Assembly (NCBI RefSeq): GCF_001421885.1
Contig: NZ_LMLH01000001.1
Coordinates: forward strand, 125,151 to 189,150
DNA: 64,000 nt
From: Pseudomonas sp. Leaf48
GTDB lineage: Bacteria > Pseudomonadota > Gammaproteobacteria > Pseudomonadales > Pseudomonadaceae
Direction of reading: 5' to 3'
The stretch's first letter is position 1; every line of letters begins with the position of its first letter. Under the pieces are notes generated by a model that made no database searches, was not told the origin of the DNA, and saw only the letters and a program-made list of their open reading frames with translations. Both the position numbers and the translations under genes were made by a program. Positions 40,631-52,926 of this stretch are shown here, in pieces.

Positions 40631-41025
40631 GGGCTTCTCGGCTGAATGAAGAGAGGAGGGCATGCTCCCCGAAAAAGCGCTCAGTGTACCGCAACCATTG
40701 GTTTTGGCGCGGGATGAAGGGCAAATCCGGGGCGACCGGTGGTCCTTATGCTGTTTTTTCCTGTTTTAGCACAAGAAAGCTGACCAAATGGTTCGCTAGA
40801 GGCGGATATTTCCACCTCTCTGTGCTAGCTTTGCCCGGTCTTGCGCGAAGTCACTGCGTTAAGCGTGCAGTCAGCAATTGTCAGGTCGAACCAAACCCTG
40901 ATTTCGGAATCTATAACCCGGATCCCGAGGTTATTTACCCGAGGGTGCCGGATCCAAAAGATCGGGCTCGATGGCTGACACTGCACTCTGCAATCCATAT
41001 GAATTTGATAGGGAAGGAACACTAC
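40631..41025. other. intergenic region between ndpA and the HU gene
   Basis: No gene is supported. It is the shared upstream region of two divergent nucleoid-protein genes. A short AGAGG-CGGATATTTCC-CCTCT hairpin lies at about 40798-40819, and a GGATCC-flanked GC-rich stretch at about 40920-40955. The HU ribosome site GGGAAGGA is at 41011-41018. Confidence 0.5.
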
Positions 41026-41307
41026 ATGGCTCTTACTAAAGACCAACTGATCGCCGACATCGCTGAAGCTATCGACGCGCCGAAAACCACCGCGCGTAAC
41101 GCTCTGGACCAACTGGGCCAAATCGTTGCTGATCAGCTGGAAAACGGCGGCGAAATCACTCTGCCAGGTATCGGCAAGCTGAAAGTGACTGAGCGCCCTG
41201 CCCGTACCGGCCGTAACCCTTCGACTGGCGCTGCCATCGAAATCGCTGCCAAGAAAGTGATCAAGCTGGTTGTGGCCAAAGGCCTGACCGACGCTGTCAA
41301 CAAGTAA
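41026..41307 (+). CDS. hupN: HU-family DNA-bending protein (HupN-like)
   Basis: 93-residue histone-like protein: helical N-terminus (LTKDQLIADIAEAID), RPARTGRNPSTGAAIEI beta-arm with the RNP tip that intercalates DNA, and C-terminal VAKGLTDAVNK. The open frame extends upstream but the ATG at 41026 has GGAAGGA at ideal spacing. The sequence differs from the usual HupB form and its place beside ndpA and valS suggests HupN of P. putida; that symbol is recalled, not checked. Confidence 0.9.
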   Translation: MALTKDQLIADIAEAIDAPKTTARNALDQLGQIVADQLENGGEITLPGIGKLKVTERPARTGRNPSTGAAIEIAAKKVIKLVVAKGLTDAVNK

Positions 41308-41314
41308 GACTTGT

Positions 41315-41355
41315 TAAAAAACCGTGCGCCGGAGCGATCCGGGCACGGTTTTTTT
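41315..41355 (+). terminator. rho-independent terminator after the HU gene
   Basis: ACCGTGC pairs with GCACGGT across a loop that can itself pair, flanked by A-tracts and TTTTTTT. Confidence 0.9.
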
Positions 41356-41389
41356 GTGTCTGCGATTTGCCTCAAGTACCTCTAAACCA

Positions 41390-41479
41390 TGTGGGAGCGG
41401 GCTTGCTCGCGAAAGCGGTACATCAGTCAACTTCAATGGTGACTGATGTACCGCTTTCGCGAGCAAGCCCGCTCCCACA
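41390..41479. repeat. perfect REP palindrome, 40-bp arms
   Basis: Arms at 41390-41429 and 41440-41479 are exact reverse complements with only a 10-base loop, including the spacer part (CGGTACATCAGTCA) that varies in other copies. It lies between the convergent HU and rlmF genes. Confidence 0.95.
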
Positions 41480-41502
41480 GTTGGACGACGTGGGGCGGTG
41501 AC

Positions 41503-42525
41503 TCAGTTTTTGCTTGCCCAGCGCCCGCGCCAGGTCTGTTGCTGTGCTTTGGTCTGGAACGTCCAGGCGACAAAGCGACTCTGTTTTTGCCCCTGGGACA
41601 TTTCCACCACCTGGCTTTCCAGCGCCCCAGCCTTTTTCAGGGCAGTCTGGATCGCCGGCAGATTCGATGCCTTCGACACCAGGGTGCTGAACCACAACAC
41701 CTGTTGCCCCACTTGCACGCTCTCGCTGATCAATTGTGTGACGAACCGCGCCTCGCCACCTTCGCACCACAACTCCGCCGCCTGACCGCCGAAATTCAGC
41801 ACCGGCAGTTTGCGTTTCGGGTCGGCTTTGCCCAGTGCGCGCCATTTACGCGTACTGCCGCGGGTGGCTTCCTCCAGTGACGCGTGGAACGGCGGGTTGC
41901 ACATGGTCAGGTCAAACCGCTCGGCGCTCTCCAACAGGCCACTGAGGATCTGCTTGGGATTGCCCTGCTGGCGCACCTGGATGGCCTTGTTCAAACCGTT
42001 GGATTGAATGATGGCCTTGGCTGCGGCGATGGCAGTCGAGTCAATGTCCGAGCCGAGGAACTGCCAGCGGTAATCGCTGTAACCGATCAACGGGTAGACA
42101 CAGTTGGCACCCATGCCGACGTCCAGCACCTTTACGGCGGCGCCCCGAGGAATCTCACCGTCATTGCCACTGGCCAGCAGGTCGGCGAGGAAGTGCACGT
42201 AATCGGCACGCCCAGGTACCGGCGGGCACAGGTAATCGGCAGGAATGTCCCAGTGGGCAATGCCATAGAATGACTTGAGCAGGGCCCGGTTGAACACCCG
42301 TACCGCGTCCGGGCTGGCGAAGTCGATGCTTTCCTTGCCGTATGGATTGATGATCACGAACTTTTTCAGTTCCGGGGTGCTTTTGATCAGCGCCGGAAAG
42401 TCGTAACGACCCTGGTGGCGATTGCGCGGGTGCAGGCTGGCCTTTTCCTTCGGTGCAACGGCTGTGGCCGGGGTCTTCGGTTCGGGCTTTTTGCGCGCAG
42501 GCTTGGGGGGACGTGGGGCGGTCAT
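41503..42525 (-). CDS. rlmF: RlmF, 23S rRNA m6A1618 methyltransferase
   Basis: SAM-dependent methyltransferase modifying A1618 of 23S r[19 protein letters not shown] is the SAM-binding motif I and NPPF (MCNPPFHAS) is the amino-methyltransferase catalytic motif; the sequence [15 protein letters not shown] is a family hallmark. The ATG at 42525 ([13 protein letters not shown]) gives 340 residues with a basic low-complexity N-terminus. The open frame extends further upstream but without a ribosome site. Confidence 0.93.
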   Translation of the reverse strand: MTAPRPPKPARKKPEPKTPATAVAPKEKASLHPRNRHQGRYDFPALIKSTPELKKFVIINPYGKESIDFASPDAVRVFNRALLKSFYGIAHWDIPADYLCPPVPGRADYVHFLADLLASGNDGEIPRGAAVKVLDVGMGANCVYPLIGYSDYRWQFLGSDIDSTAIAAAKAIIQSNGLNKAIQVRQQGNPKQILSGLLESAERFDLTMCNPPFHASLEEATRGSTRKWRALGKADPKRKLPVLNFGGQAAELWCEGGEARFVTQLISESVQVGQQVLWFSTLVSKASNLPAIQTALKKAGALESQVVEMSQGQKQSRFVAWTFQTKAQQQTWRGRWASKN

Positions 42526-42720
42526 GGGTGTGGTCGATTCGGGTATGGCTGAAAGTGGCGAGCATTGTCCCACATAATCAGATACACGCGCGGCTGTCCG
42601 GAATCGTCCGCACCAAAATCGCTGACCTGCGTTGACTGTTGCTGATTGCGCAACGTCGTAGATTTTCCAGGTATAACAAAGGTGGTGCGCACGAGTGACA
42701 TTCAAAGCATGGACAGTCGA

Positions 42721-43248
42721 TTAGACTTCACCCGGAAAGCCCAGGTATGGCGCGTTACGCTCCAGTATATTCAAAGTCAGTGTAACACCAGCACTTGAGG
42801 TGAGTATTATATGAGGTGGTTCGTTATCCCAGCTAAATTCTATCGCTAACTTGTTCCCGCTTCGAGTCTGCAGGATTATCTCTTCTTTGTTGCTGGCTAG
42901 ATTGTCGAGCGTCAAAATTTTTCCATAGCCATTCAGGATGTTGAAGCTGGTAGGGACGTCTGCTGTGCTGGTTGTTATATAACAGGGGTTTCCATGGATT
43001 GTGAATAGGTAATCGTGTTTTTTCTGGTCGAGTCTGGCGATCTCGTCGAGGGTTCTTCCGAAGTGTTCACCTTTAGTTCGGACATAGATGTTGTAGTAGT
43101 CGCCTTCACAGCGGAAATAAAATATAAAGGCAGCGTCATTGTCATCACCCAGCATTAACACCGGTAGGCCATATGGCCGTCCAATAATTAGCGGTTTATC
43201 CCATAATGCCAGTGTTGCAAGAAAAGATTTTTGTCGAAGTGTGCTCAT
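42721..43248 (-). CDS. unknown protein, tandem paralogue 3 of 3
   Basis: A 175-residue protein of a family I do not recognise, with two further copies immediately upstream. Shared marks: MST/NxxQKSFLATL at the N-terminus, IFYFRCEG with YNIYxR after it, TLDxLxSN followed by xxLQTRxG, and LNILERNxPYLGFP at the C-terminus. No signal peptide or membrane helix. The pattern of short strands with G/N turns suggests an all-beta fold, possibly beta-trefoil (inference only). Codon use is AT-rich compared with rlmF and valS on either side. GGAATTTCACT precedes the ATG. Confidence 0.8.
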   Translation of the reverse strand: MSTLRQKSFLATLALWDKPLIIGRPYGLPVLMLGDDNDAAFIFYFRCEGDYYNIYVRTKGEHFGRTLDEIARLDQKKHDYLFTIHGNPCYITTSTADVPTSFNILNGYGKILTLDNLASNKEEIILQTRSGNKLAIEFSWDNEPPHIILTSSAGVTLTLNILERNAPYLGFPGEV

Positions 43249-43317
43249 AGTGAAATTCCTTTTCAGCTATAAAGTTATATAAGGTTTTAATGGTGTTGCC
43301 AGTGCATTTATAGGTTA

Positions 43318-43812
43318 TTAGATTTCATCCGGAAAGCCCAGGTACGGCGTGTTGCGTTCCAGGATATTCAAACTCAAAATCATTTGATGATCTATGGTCG
43401 GATTTAAAGGGTGCGATATTCGTAGGGGGAAGTATCCTTCGCGGCTCCAATCAACTTCAAGAAACAGTCGTTTTCCATTTCGAGTTTGCAGGTATATATT
43501 TTCATTGTTGCTTGAAAGACTGTCGAGTGTGAGGGTTTTTCCATCAGTGTTCAGGATTGTGAAACCCGTAGCTTTTGCACTGTTCGCTATAATATACTGG
43601 TCGTTTATGTCTAGAGTCTTTCCGAAATGGTTGCCTTCGGAACGGATATAAATGTTGTAGAAATCACCTTCGCAGCGAAAGTAAAAGATAAGGGCGGTGT
43701 CGTTGTGTTCGCTCACACTTAATGTGTCGTTGTTGTACGAGCGGTGAATGATCAGTGGTTTGCCTTTCAATGCCAATGTCGCAAGAAATGACTTTTGTCT
43801 GAGTGTGTTCAT
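43318..43812 (-). CDS. unknown protein, tandem paralogue 2 of 3
   Basis: 164 residues, closest to the copy at 42721-43248 (N-terminus, FYFRCEG, LNILERNTPYLGFP tail). The middle differs by small deletions. The spacers after and before it share TATAGCTGAAAAGGA, so intergenic DNA was duplicated with the genes. Function unknown; cytoplasmic by sequence. Confidence 0.8.
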   Translation of the reverse strand: MNTLRQKSFLATLALKGKPLIIHRSYNNDTLSVSEHNDTALIFYFRCEGDFYNIYIRSEGNHFGKTLDINDQYIIANSAKATGFTILNTDGKTLTLDSLSSNNENIYLQTRNGKRLFLEVDWSREGYFPLRISHPLNPTIDHQMILSLNILERNTPYLGFPDEI

Positions 43813-43871
43813 AGTGGAAATCCTTTTCAGCTATAAAGTTATGTAAAGATTTAATTTTGTTGAAAGATAAA

Positions 43872-44324
43872 CTAAGGTGCGTTGCGCTCTAAAATATTCA
43901 ACTCGAGGTTCAGCTTGTATTGGCCAACCGTTGACACCCTTTGTGGATCGTCTCCCCAGACAATTTCGGTTTTTAACTCCTTGCCATCCCGGGTTTGCAG
44001 ACGTATCACTTCTTTGTCGTTTGTCAGGTTATCGAGTGTCACGACTTTCCCGTCAGCATTCGTAAGATTGAACGTGGTTGGGTTGTTCGTGGTAGCGACT
44101 GTAAACACCACACCGGCCAAATTGATGGTTGGCCCTAAATGGTCATCTTTCGACCAGGCGTGCAGGGTGTAATGACCTTCTTCATAACGGAAATACACGA
44201 CGTCGGCGACCCCGTTCTCGACGAGCGTCCATACCGGTGTATTGCCATTATGGGAAACCATCGCCAAGGCATTATTACCCGTATTCAATGTTGCGAGAAA
44301 CGATTTGTGTTGTTGGGTACTCAT
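43872..44324 (-). CDS. unknown protein, tandem paralogue 1 of 3, short C-terminus
   Basis: 150 residues; the most divergent copy and the first transcribed. It keeps QxKSFLATL, VYFRYEEGHYTLHAWSK, TFNLTNADGKVVTLDNL, RLQTRDGKEL and LNILERNAP, but a TAG stop replaces the Tyr codon of PYLGFP, so the last five to seven residues of its relatives are missing. A terminator for valS lies upstream, so these genes likely have their own promoter within 44325-44440. Confidence 0.78.
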   Translation of the reverse strand: MSTQQHKSFLATLNTGNNALAMVSHNGNTPVWTLVENGVADVVYFRYEEGHYTLHAWSKDDHLGPTINLAGVVFTVATTNNPTTFNLTNADGKVVTLDNLTNDKEVIRLQTRDGKELKTEIVWGDDPQRVSTVGQYKLNLELNILERNAP

Positions 44325-44441
44325 ACTGAGATTCCTTTTTCAGTGTTTTAGAATTTGCAGATAGTTCAAAGTCACTGCCAATCACAGCTTATCCATTTTT
44401 TATGAATAAGTGGCCTGATTAAATATTAAGTAATCATCCAT

Positions 44442-44472
44442 AAAAAACGCCCCGATTATCGGGGCGTTTTTT
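44442..44472. terminator. bidirectional rho-independent terminator after valS
   Basis: AAAAAACGCCCCGAT pairs with ATCGGGGCGTTTTTT, a 9-bp GC-rich stem flanked by A and T runs. On the minus strand it ends valS and insulates the three paralogues. Confidence 0.93.
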
Positions 44473-44502
44473 GTACTTTATAGCCAGGCATTCAACAGCA
44501 AT

Positions 44503-47349
44503 TTACAAACTTGCGATCCTTGCATGCTGTTCTGCCAATTTTCCCAAAGCCTGTTCGGCTTCGGCCAATTTGGCGCGTTCTTTCTCGATGACTTCGGCTG
44601 GCGCCTTGTCAACGAAACCGGCGTTGGACAACTTGCCACCCACGCGCTGCACTTCGCCTTGCAGGCGCTGGATTTCCTTGTCCAGACGCGCAAGCTCGGC
44701 ACCTTTGTCGATCAGGCCGGCCATCGGCACCAGCACTTCCAGCTCGCCGACCAGTGCGGTAGCGGACAGTGGTGCTTCTTCGCCAGCAGCGAGTACGGTG
44801 ATCGACTCGAGGCGCGCCAGCTTTTTCAGCAACGCTTCGTTCTCGGTCAGGCGACGCTGATCCTCGGCGCTGACGTTTTTCAGGAACAGCGGCAGCGGTT
44901 TGCCCGGGCCGATGTTCATTTCGCCACGGATGTTACGCGTGCCGAGCATCAGGCCCTTGAGCCATTCGATGTCGTCTTCGGCTGCCTGATCAATGCGTGT
45001 TTCATTGGCCACCGGCCAAGGCTGCAGCATGATCGTCTTGCCTTCGATACCGGCCAGCGGCGCGATGCGCTGCCAGATTTCTTCGGTGATGAACGGCATG
45101 AACGGGTGCGCCAGACGCAGGGCGACTTCCAGTACGCGAACCAGGGTACGGCGAGTGCCGCGCTGACGTTCGACCGGTGCGTTTTCGTCCCACAGCACTG
45201 GCTTGGACAGTTCCAGGTACCAGTCGCAGTACTGGTTCCAGATGAACTCGTACAAGGCTTGTGCGGCCAGGTCGAAACGGAACTGGTCGAGTTGACGGGT
45301 CACTTCGGCTTCGGTGCGTTGCAGTTGCGAAATGATCCAGCGGTCAGCCAGGGACAGCTCGTAGGCTTCGCCGTTCTGGCCGCAGTCTTCGCCCTTGTCC
45401 AGCACGTAGCGCGCCGCGTTCCAGATCTTGTTGCAGAAGTTGCGATAGCCTTCGACGCGGCCCATGTCGAACTTGATGTCGCGACCGGTGGACGCCAGCG
45501 AGCAGAAGGTGAAGCGCAGGGCGTCGGTGCCGTAGCTGGCGATGCCTTCGGCGAATTCGTCGCGGGTCTGCTTCTCGATCTTTTTCGCCAGCTTCGGCTG
45601 CATCATGCCGGAGGTGCGTTTCTGCACCAGGGCTTCGAGCTCGATACCGTCGATGATGTCCAGCGGGTCCAGGACGTTGCCCTTGGACTTGGACATCTTC
45701 TGGCCCTGGCCATCGCGCACCAGGCCGTGAACGTACACAGTCTTGAACGGAACCTGCGGCGTGCCGTCTTCGTTTTTCACCAAATGCATGGTAAGCATGA
45801 TCATCCGGGCAACCCAGAAGAAAATGATGTCGAAGCCGGTGACCAGTACGTCGGTGGAGTGGAATTTCTTCAGGAACTCGGTCTTCTCCGGCCAGCCGAG
45901 GGTGGAGAAGGTCCACAGGCCCGAGCTGAACCAAGTGTCGAGAACGTCATTGTCCTGTTGCAGGGCAACGTCCGGGCCGAGGTTGTGCTTGGCGCGCACT
46001 TCGGCTTCATCGCGGCCTACATAGACCTTGCCAGACTCGTCGTACCAGGCCGGAATCCGGTGACCCCACCACAGCTGACGGCTGATGCACCAGTCCTGGA
46101 TGTCGCGCATCCACGAGAAGTACATGTTTTCGTATTGCTTGGGCACGAACTGGATACGGCCGTCTTCAACGGCGGCAATCGCAGGCTCGGCCAATGGCTT
46201 GGTCGACACGTACCACTGGTCGGTCAGCCATGGTTCGATGATGGTGCCGGAGCGGTCACCTTTCGGCACTTTCAGGGCGTGATCGTCGACGCTGACCAGC
46301 AGGCCGGCGGCGTCGAACGCGGCCACGATCTGCTTGCGCGCTTCGAAACGGTCGAGACCGGCGTATTCGGCCGGGATCTTGCCGTCGATGGTTTCGTTCA
46401 GCGTGCCGTCGAGGTTGAACACCTGGCAAGCCGGCAGGACTGCAGCGTTCTTGTCGAAGATGTTCAGCAGCGGCAGGTTGTGGCGCTTGCCGACTTCGTA
46501 GTCGTTGAAATCGTGAGCCGGGGTGATTTTCACGCAGCCGGTGCCGAATTCAGGGTCGCAGTAATCGTCGGCGATGATCGGGATGCGGCGGCCAACCAGG
46601 GGCAGCTCGACAAATTTGCCGATCAGGGCTTTGTAGCGTTCGTCGTTCGGGTTCACCGCGACGGCGGAGTCGCCGAGCATGGTTTCCGGGCGAGTGGTCG
46701 CGACGATCAGGAAGTCGTTGCCTTCAGCGGTTTTCGCGCCGTCAGCCAGCGGGTACTTCAGGTTCCACAGGAAACCTTTCTCGTCGTGGTTTTCCACTTC
46801 GAGGTCGGAAATCGCCGTGTGCAACTTGGTGTCCCAGTTGACCAGGCGCTTGCCGCGGTAGATCAGGCCGTCTTCATGCAGGCGCACGAAAGCTTCTTTA
46901 ACCGCTTCCGAGAGGCCGTCGTCCATGGTGAAGCGCTCGCGGCTCCAGTCCACGGAGGAGCCGAGACGACGGATTTGACGGCTGATGTTGCCGCCGGACT
47001 CATCCTTCCATTCCCAGACTTTCTCGAGGAATTTCTCGCGGCCCAGGTCGTGGCGACTCTGGCCTTTGGCTTCGAGCTGACGCTCCACCAGCATCTGTGT
47101 GGCGATACCGGCGTGGTCGGTGCCCGGCTGCCACAGGGTGTTGCGACCCTGCATGCGGCGGAAACGGATCAGGGCGTCCATGATCGCGTTGTTGAAGCCG
47201 TGACCCATGTGCAGGCTGCCGGTGACGTTCGGCGGCGGGATCATGATGGTGTAGGACTCGCCCGCGCCTTGCGGGGCGAAGTAATTCTCTGACTCCCAGG
47301 TGTTGTACCAGGAAGTTTCAATGGCGTGCGGCTGGTAGGTCTTATCCAT
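44503..47349 (-). CDS. valS: ValS, valyl-tRNA synthetase
   Basis: Class I aminoacyl-tRNA synthetase charging tRNA-Val. HIGH-type motif [14 protein letters not shown] and KMSKS in [10 protein letters not shown] are intact; the editing domain ([13 protein letters not shown]) and C-terminal coiled-coil arm ([16 protein letters not shown]...) are present. Length is 948 residues. Confidence 0.98.
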   Translation of the reverse strand: MDKTYQPHAIETSWYNTWESENYFAPQGAGESYTIMIPPPNVTGSLHMGHGFNNAIMDALIRFRRMQGRNTLWQPGTDHAGIATQMLVERQLEAKGQSRHDLGREKFLEKVWEWKDESGGNISRQIRRLGSSVDWSRERFTMDDGLSEAVKEAFVRLHEDGLIYRGKRLVNWDTKLHTAISDLEVENHDEKGFLWNLKYPLADGAKTAEGNDFLIVATTRPETMLGDSAVAVNPNDERYKALIGKFVELPLVGRRIPIIADDYCDPEFGTGCVKITPAHDFNDYEVGKRHNLPLLNIFDKNAAVLPACQVFNLDGTLNETIDGKIPAEYAGLDRFEARKQIVAAFDAAGLLVSVDDHALKVPKGDRSGTIIEPWLTDQWYVSTKPLAEPAIAAVEDGRIQFVPKQYENMYFSWMRDIQDWCISRQLWWGHRIPAWYDESGKVYVGRDEAEVRAKHNLGPDVALQQDNDVLDTWFSSGLWTFSTLGWPEKTEFLKKFHSTDVLVTGFDIIFFWVARMIMLTMHLVKNEDGTPQVPFKTVYVHGLVRDGQGQKMSKSKGNVLDPLDIIDGIELEALVQKRTSGMMQPKLAKKIEKQTRDEFAEGIASYGTDALRFTFCSLASTGRDIKFDMGRVEGYRNFCNKIWNAARYVLDKGEDCGQNGEAYELSLADRWIISQLQRTEAEVTRQLDQFRFDLAAQALYEFIWNQYCDWYLELSKPVLWDENAPVERQRGTRRTLVRVLEVALRLAHPFMPFITEEIWQRIAPLAGIEGKTIMLQPWPVANETRIDQAAEDDIEWLKGLMLGTRNIRGEMNIGPGKPLPLFLKNVSAEDQRRLTENEALLKKLARLESITVLAAGEEAPLSATALVGELEVLVPMAGLIDKGAELARLDKEIQRLQGEVQRVGGKLSNAGFVDKAPAEVIEKERAKLAEAEQALGKLAEQHARIASL

Positions 47350-47484
47350 GCGCGGCGGGACCCTATTGGCATTTATTCAGGAAAAGCCGGCAAGTATAGC
47401 GGGGATGAGCGCATGCGCGTAGAGCGAGGTGACGGTGGGGGGGAATAATTGTGATGGTTTGGGGGGATGTTTTGCCCTTGCGGA

Positions 47485-47519
47485 CGCCATCGTCGGAACG
47501 CCGAGTTCCGACGATGGCG
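47485..47519. terminator. perfect hairpin after the MHS transporter gene
   Basis: A 15-bp perfect stem (CGCCATCGTCGGAAC with its complement) and 5-base loop begins 5 bases past the stop codon at 47525. The T-run on the gene's strand is absent, so it may be a weak terminator or a 3' stabilising structure. Confidence 0.6.
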
Positions 47520-47524
47520 AACTA

Positions 47525-48841
47525 TCAGGCAACCCGATTCAGATCATTATGCCGCGTCTCCTTCAGGCACAGCACCGCAATCAGGCTCAGTACCGCCGCC
47601 CCGGACACATACCCGCCGACGTAACTCAAACCGCCCATTGCCACCAGTTTCTGCGCAAAGAACGGCGCCGCCGAAGCCCCGACAATACCCCCCAGGTTAT
47701 AAGCCGCCGAAGCGCCGGTATAGCGCACATGGGTGGGAAACAGCTCCGGCAACAGCGCGCCCATGGGTGCAAATGTCACACCCATCAGGAACAGTTCGAT
47801 GCACAGGAACAACGCCACGCCCCAGGTCGAGCCCTGGGTCAGCAGTGGTTCCATGAGGAAACCGGACAGTACCGCCAGTACCCCACCGATCATCAACACC
47901 GGTTTGCGCCCGTAGCGGTCGCTGGCCCAGGCCGACAGCGGCGTGGCGGCAGCCATGAACAGGACGGCGAAGCACAGCAGGCCGAGGAAGGTTTCGCGGC
48001 TGTAGCCGAGGGTCGATACGCCGTAGCTCAGTGAGAATACGGTGGAAATGTAGAACAGCGCATAGCACACCACCATTGCACCGGCACCCAGCAATACGGG
48101 CACCCAGTACTGGCTGAACAACTCGACCAGGGGGAGTTTCACCCGTTCCTGGCGCGCCATGGCGTTGGCGAACACTGGCGTCTCATGCAGCTTGAGGCGC
48201 ACGTACAAGCCGACCATCACCAGCGCGGCGCTGAGCAGGAACGGAATGCGCCAGCCCCACGAGCGGAACTGCTCGTCGTCCAGCGTCATGGCCAGGGTCA
48301 GGAACAGACCGTTCGCCGCCAGAAAGCCGATGGACGGGCCGAGCTGCGGAAACATGCCGAACCACGCGCGTTTGCCCTTTGGCGCGTTTTCCGTCGCAAG
48401 CAATGCCGCGCCACCCCATTCGCCACCCAGCCCCAGGCCCTGGCCGAAGCGCAGCACGCAGAGCAGGATCGGCGCCCATGCTCCGATGCTGTCGTAGCCC
48501 GGCAATACGCCGATCAGCGTGGTACACACGCCCATCAGCAGCAGGGAGGCGACCAGGGTCGATTTGCGCCCGATACGGTCACCGAAGTGACCGAACAGCG
48601 CCGAGCCCAAGGGGCGAGCCAGGAAAGCGATGCCGAATGTGAGAAACGCCGAGAGCATCTGGGCGGTGCCCGACGTCTGCGGAAAAAACACCGGGCCAAT
48701 GACCAAAGCGGCGGCGGTGGCATAAACGTAGAAGTCGTAAAACTCGATGGCCGTGCCGATAAAGCTCGCAGTGGCCACGCGGGTGGCGGAGTTTGTCGGT
48801 TGAGCGGGTGCGGAATCGCTGTAAGTCGTGCTGGTCGTCAT
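47525..48841 (-). CDS. MHS-family MFS transporter (metabolite:H+ symporter)
   Basis: 438-residue, 12-helix transporter of the MHS group (IEFYDFYVYATAAALV in helix 1, RPLGSALFGHFGDRIGRK loop 2-3, GLGLGGEWGGAALLATENAP). Relatives carry shikimate, proline/betaine, ketoglutarate or aromatic acids; the substrate here is not set. ATG at 48841 has AGGG 8 bases upstream; an ATG 7 codons earlier lies too close to its GGGG. Confidence 0.9.
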   Translation of the reverse strand: MTTSTTYSDSAPAQPTNSATRVATASFIGTAIEFYDFYVYATAAALVIGPVFFPQTSGTAQMLSAFLTFGIAFLARPLGSALFGHFGDRIGRKSTLVASLLLMGVCTTLIGVLPGYDSIGAWAPILLCVLRFGQGLGLGGEWGGAALLATENAPKGKRAWFGMFPQLGPSIGFLAANGLFLTLAMTLDDEQFRSWGWRIPFLLSAALVMVGLYVRLKLHETPVFANAMARQERVKLPLVELFSQYWVPVLLGAGAMVVCYALFYISTVFSLSYGVSTLGYSRETFLGLLCFAVLFMAAATPLSAWASDRYGRKPVLMIGGVLAVLSGFLMEPLLTQGSTWGVALFLCIELFLMGVTFAPMGALLPELFPTHVRYTGASAAYNLGGIVGASAAPFFAQKLVAMGGLSYVGGYVSGAAVLSLIAVLCLKETRHNDLNRVA

Positions 48842-49147
48842 GCGGTTATCCCTGACTGTCATGTGCCCCGATGGAGCGAATTATTATGGTCGAGTACCCA
48901 GGGATGTGGGTGAGGGCGCGGTCGCTGTTCCAGGTAGGAACAGTCGGCGGTTGCTTGCGGATCTTGCAGGTGTCAGGCCGGAAATTGCGAGGTGCGGGGT
49001 AAGCACGGGGCCGGCGGGGCTTGGGTAAGCGGTTTGATTATAGGAAGGTGGCTAACGAATCAACAAGAGCAAAAAGATCGCAGCCTCGCTTCGCTCGAAA
49101 GCTCCTGCAGGGGAACGCAATGCAGGCTGCGATCTTTTGATCTTTAT
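48842..49147. other. intergenic region with an AAAAGATCGCAGCCT inverted repeat
   Basis: No gene is supported in this 306-bp stretch. AAAAGATCGCAGCCT (49072-49086) and its exact complement (49124-49138) form a 15-bp stem with a 37-base loop. It is immediately downstream of the CorC gene on the minus strand, and its T-rich side could terminate that transcript. Confidence 0.65.
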
Positions 49148-50392
<1,245 letters not shown>

Positions 50393-50406
50393 TTATGCGC
50401 CGCCCG

Positions 50407-51219
50407 TCAGATATGCAGGATGTATTCGCGAACCAGCTTGCTGCCGAAGTACGCCAGCATCAACAGGCAAAAGCCGGCCAGGGTCCAGCGGATCGCCTTG
50501 TGCCCGCGCCAGCCGAGGCGGTTACGGCCCCAGAGCAGCACGCTGAAGACAATCCAGGCCACGCAGGCCAGCAAGGTTTTGTGCACCAGATGCTGGGCGA
50601 ACAGGTTCTCGACAAACAGCCAGCCGGAGATCAGCGACAGCGACAGCAGCGTCCAGCCGGCCCAAAGGAAACCGAACAGCAGGCTTTCCATGGTTTGCAG
50701 CGGCGGGAAGTTCTTGATCAGGCCGGACGGGTGCTTGTGCTTGAGCTGGTGGTCTTGAAGCAGCAGTAGCAAGGCCTGGAATACCGCGATGGTGAACATG
50801 CCGTAGGCGAGGATCGACAGCAGGATGTGGGCGAGGATACCCGGTTCTTCGTCGATGACCTGTACGGTGCCGGCCGGGGTGAACTGCGCCAGCAGCGCGG
50901 TCAGGGCCCCGAGCGGGAATAGCAGCACCAGCAGGTTTTCCACCGGGATCCGCGAGCAGGCCAGCAGGGTCAGGGCAATGACCGCCGCCGCAATCAGGCT
51001 GGCGGCGCTGAAGAAATCCAGGCCCAGCCCCATCGGGGTTATAAGGTGGGTGACCAGGCTGGCGCCATGGGCCAGCACGGCAAGCACGCCGAGCAGAACC
51101 AGCAGGCGCTTGTCGGCCTTGGCCCTGGTGGCCAGGCGAGTGCCTTGATAGAGAGTCGCAGCGGCATACAAGCAGGCGGCGGCGAGTGTCGTAAGCAAAC
51201 TGGGTGACAAGGGGAGCAT
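50407..51219 (-). CDS. YpjD, CcsA/CycZ-like cytochrome c assembly membrane protein
   Basis: 270-residue integral membrane protein with about eight helices and the CcsA-family segments (THLITPMGLGLDFFSAASLIA, VIDEEPGILAHILLSILAYGMF, FLWAGWTLLSLSLISGWLF). It has His residues suitable for haem ligation, but the exact role is unproven. ATG at 51219 is the chosen start; upstream in-frame codons are spurious. It is divergent from ffh. Confidence 0.88.
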   Translation of the reverse strand: MLPLSPSLLTTLAAACLYAAATLYQGTRLATRAKADKRLLVLLGVLAVLAHGASLVTHLITPMGLGLDFFSAASLIAAAVIALTLLACSRIPVENLLVLLFPLGALTALLAQFTPAGTVQVIDEEPGILAHILLSILAYGMFTIAVFQALLLLLQDHQLKHKHPSGLIKNFPPLQTMESLLFGFLWAGWTLLSLSLISGWLFVENLFAQHLVHKTLLACVAWIVFSVLLWGRNRLGWRGHKAIRWTLAGFCLLMLAYFGSKLVREYILHI

Positions 51220-51327
51220 AAATCCTGTTAGGCAAGCCCGAAAGGCACTGAGTTTGGCATAGAACCCACATGGCACGAAAGACCGCACAAGCCTGACGGC
51301 GAGGTGTCCGCCGGGCGCAGTCTTCGC

Positions 51328-51333
51328 TATAAT
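51328..51333 (+). promoter_or_regulatory. -10 element of a probable ffh promoter
   Basis: A perfect TATAAT lies 98 bases before the ffh start. The -35 region at the right distance is poor, so this is tentative. Confidence 0.35.
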
Positions 51334-51430
51334 CCGCGACCTGCCCACGCCGCAGGCTCGCCGAGCACAGTTTTAGTCCGGTGCGGGCCGCCATTATCCC
51401 GGTCTACACAGGGCCTGAAAGGATCGCGCA

Positions 51431-52806
<1,376 letters not shown>

Positions 52807-52807
<1 letters not shown>

Positions 52808-52926
52808 TGCTCTGTTAAGCCAGTACTGCTCAATTTGGGCGGTGTCTGGCGTCCTCATGCGGCGTTGCCGCTCCTTGAGGGCACCAGCCACTCGCCAAAA
52901 TTGAGCGTACTGGCCTAACAGAGCAC
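52807..52926. repeat. 120-bp near-palindrome at the 3' end of ffh
   Basis: The outer arms GTGCTCTGTTA (52807-52817) and TAACAGAGCAC (52916-52926) are exact complements; pairing continues inward almost without break (GCCAGTAC/GTACTGGC, GCTCAATTT/AAATTGAGC, CTGG/CCAG, CCTCA/TGAGG, GCGGC/GCCGC). Its first base is the last base of the ffh stop codon. It may act as the transcription terminator or be a mobile repeat unit. Confidence 0.85.

Noticed and set aside
44524..47292. A 922-residue open frame opposite valS
   Set aside because: Same mirrored-frame effect; valS has all synthetase motifs on the other strand.
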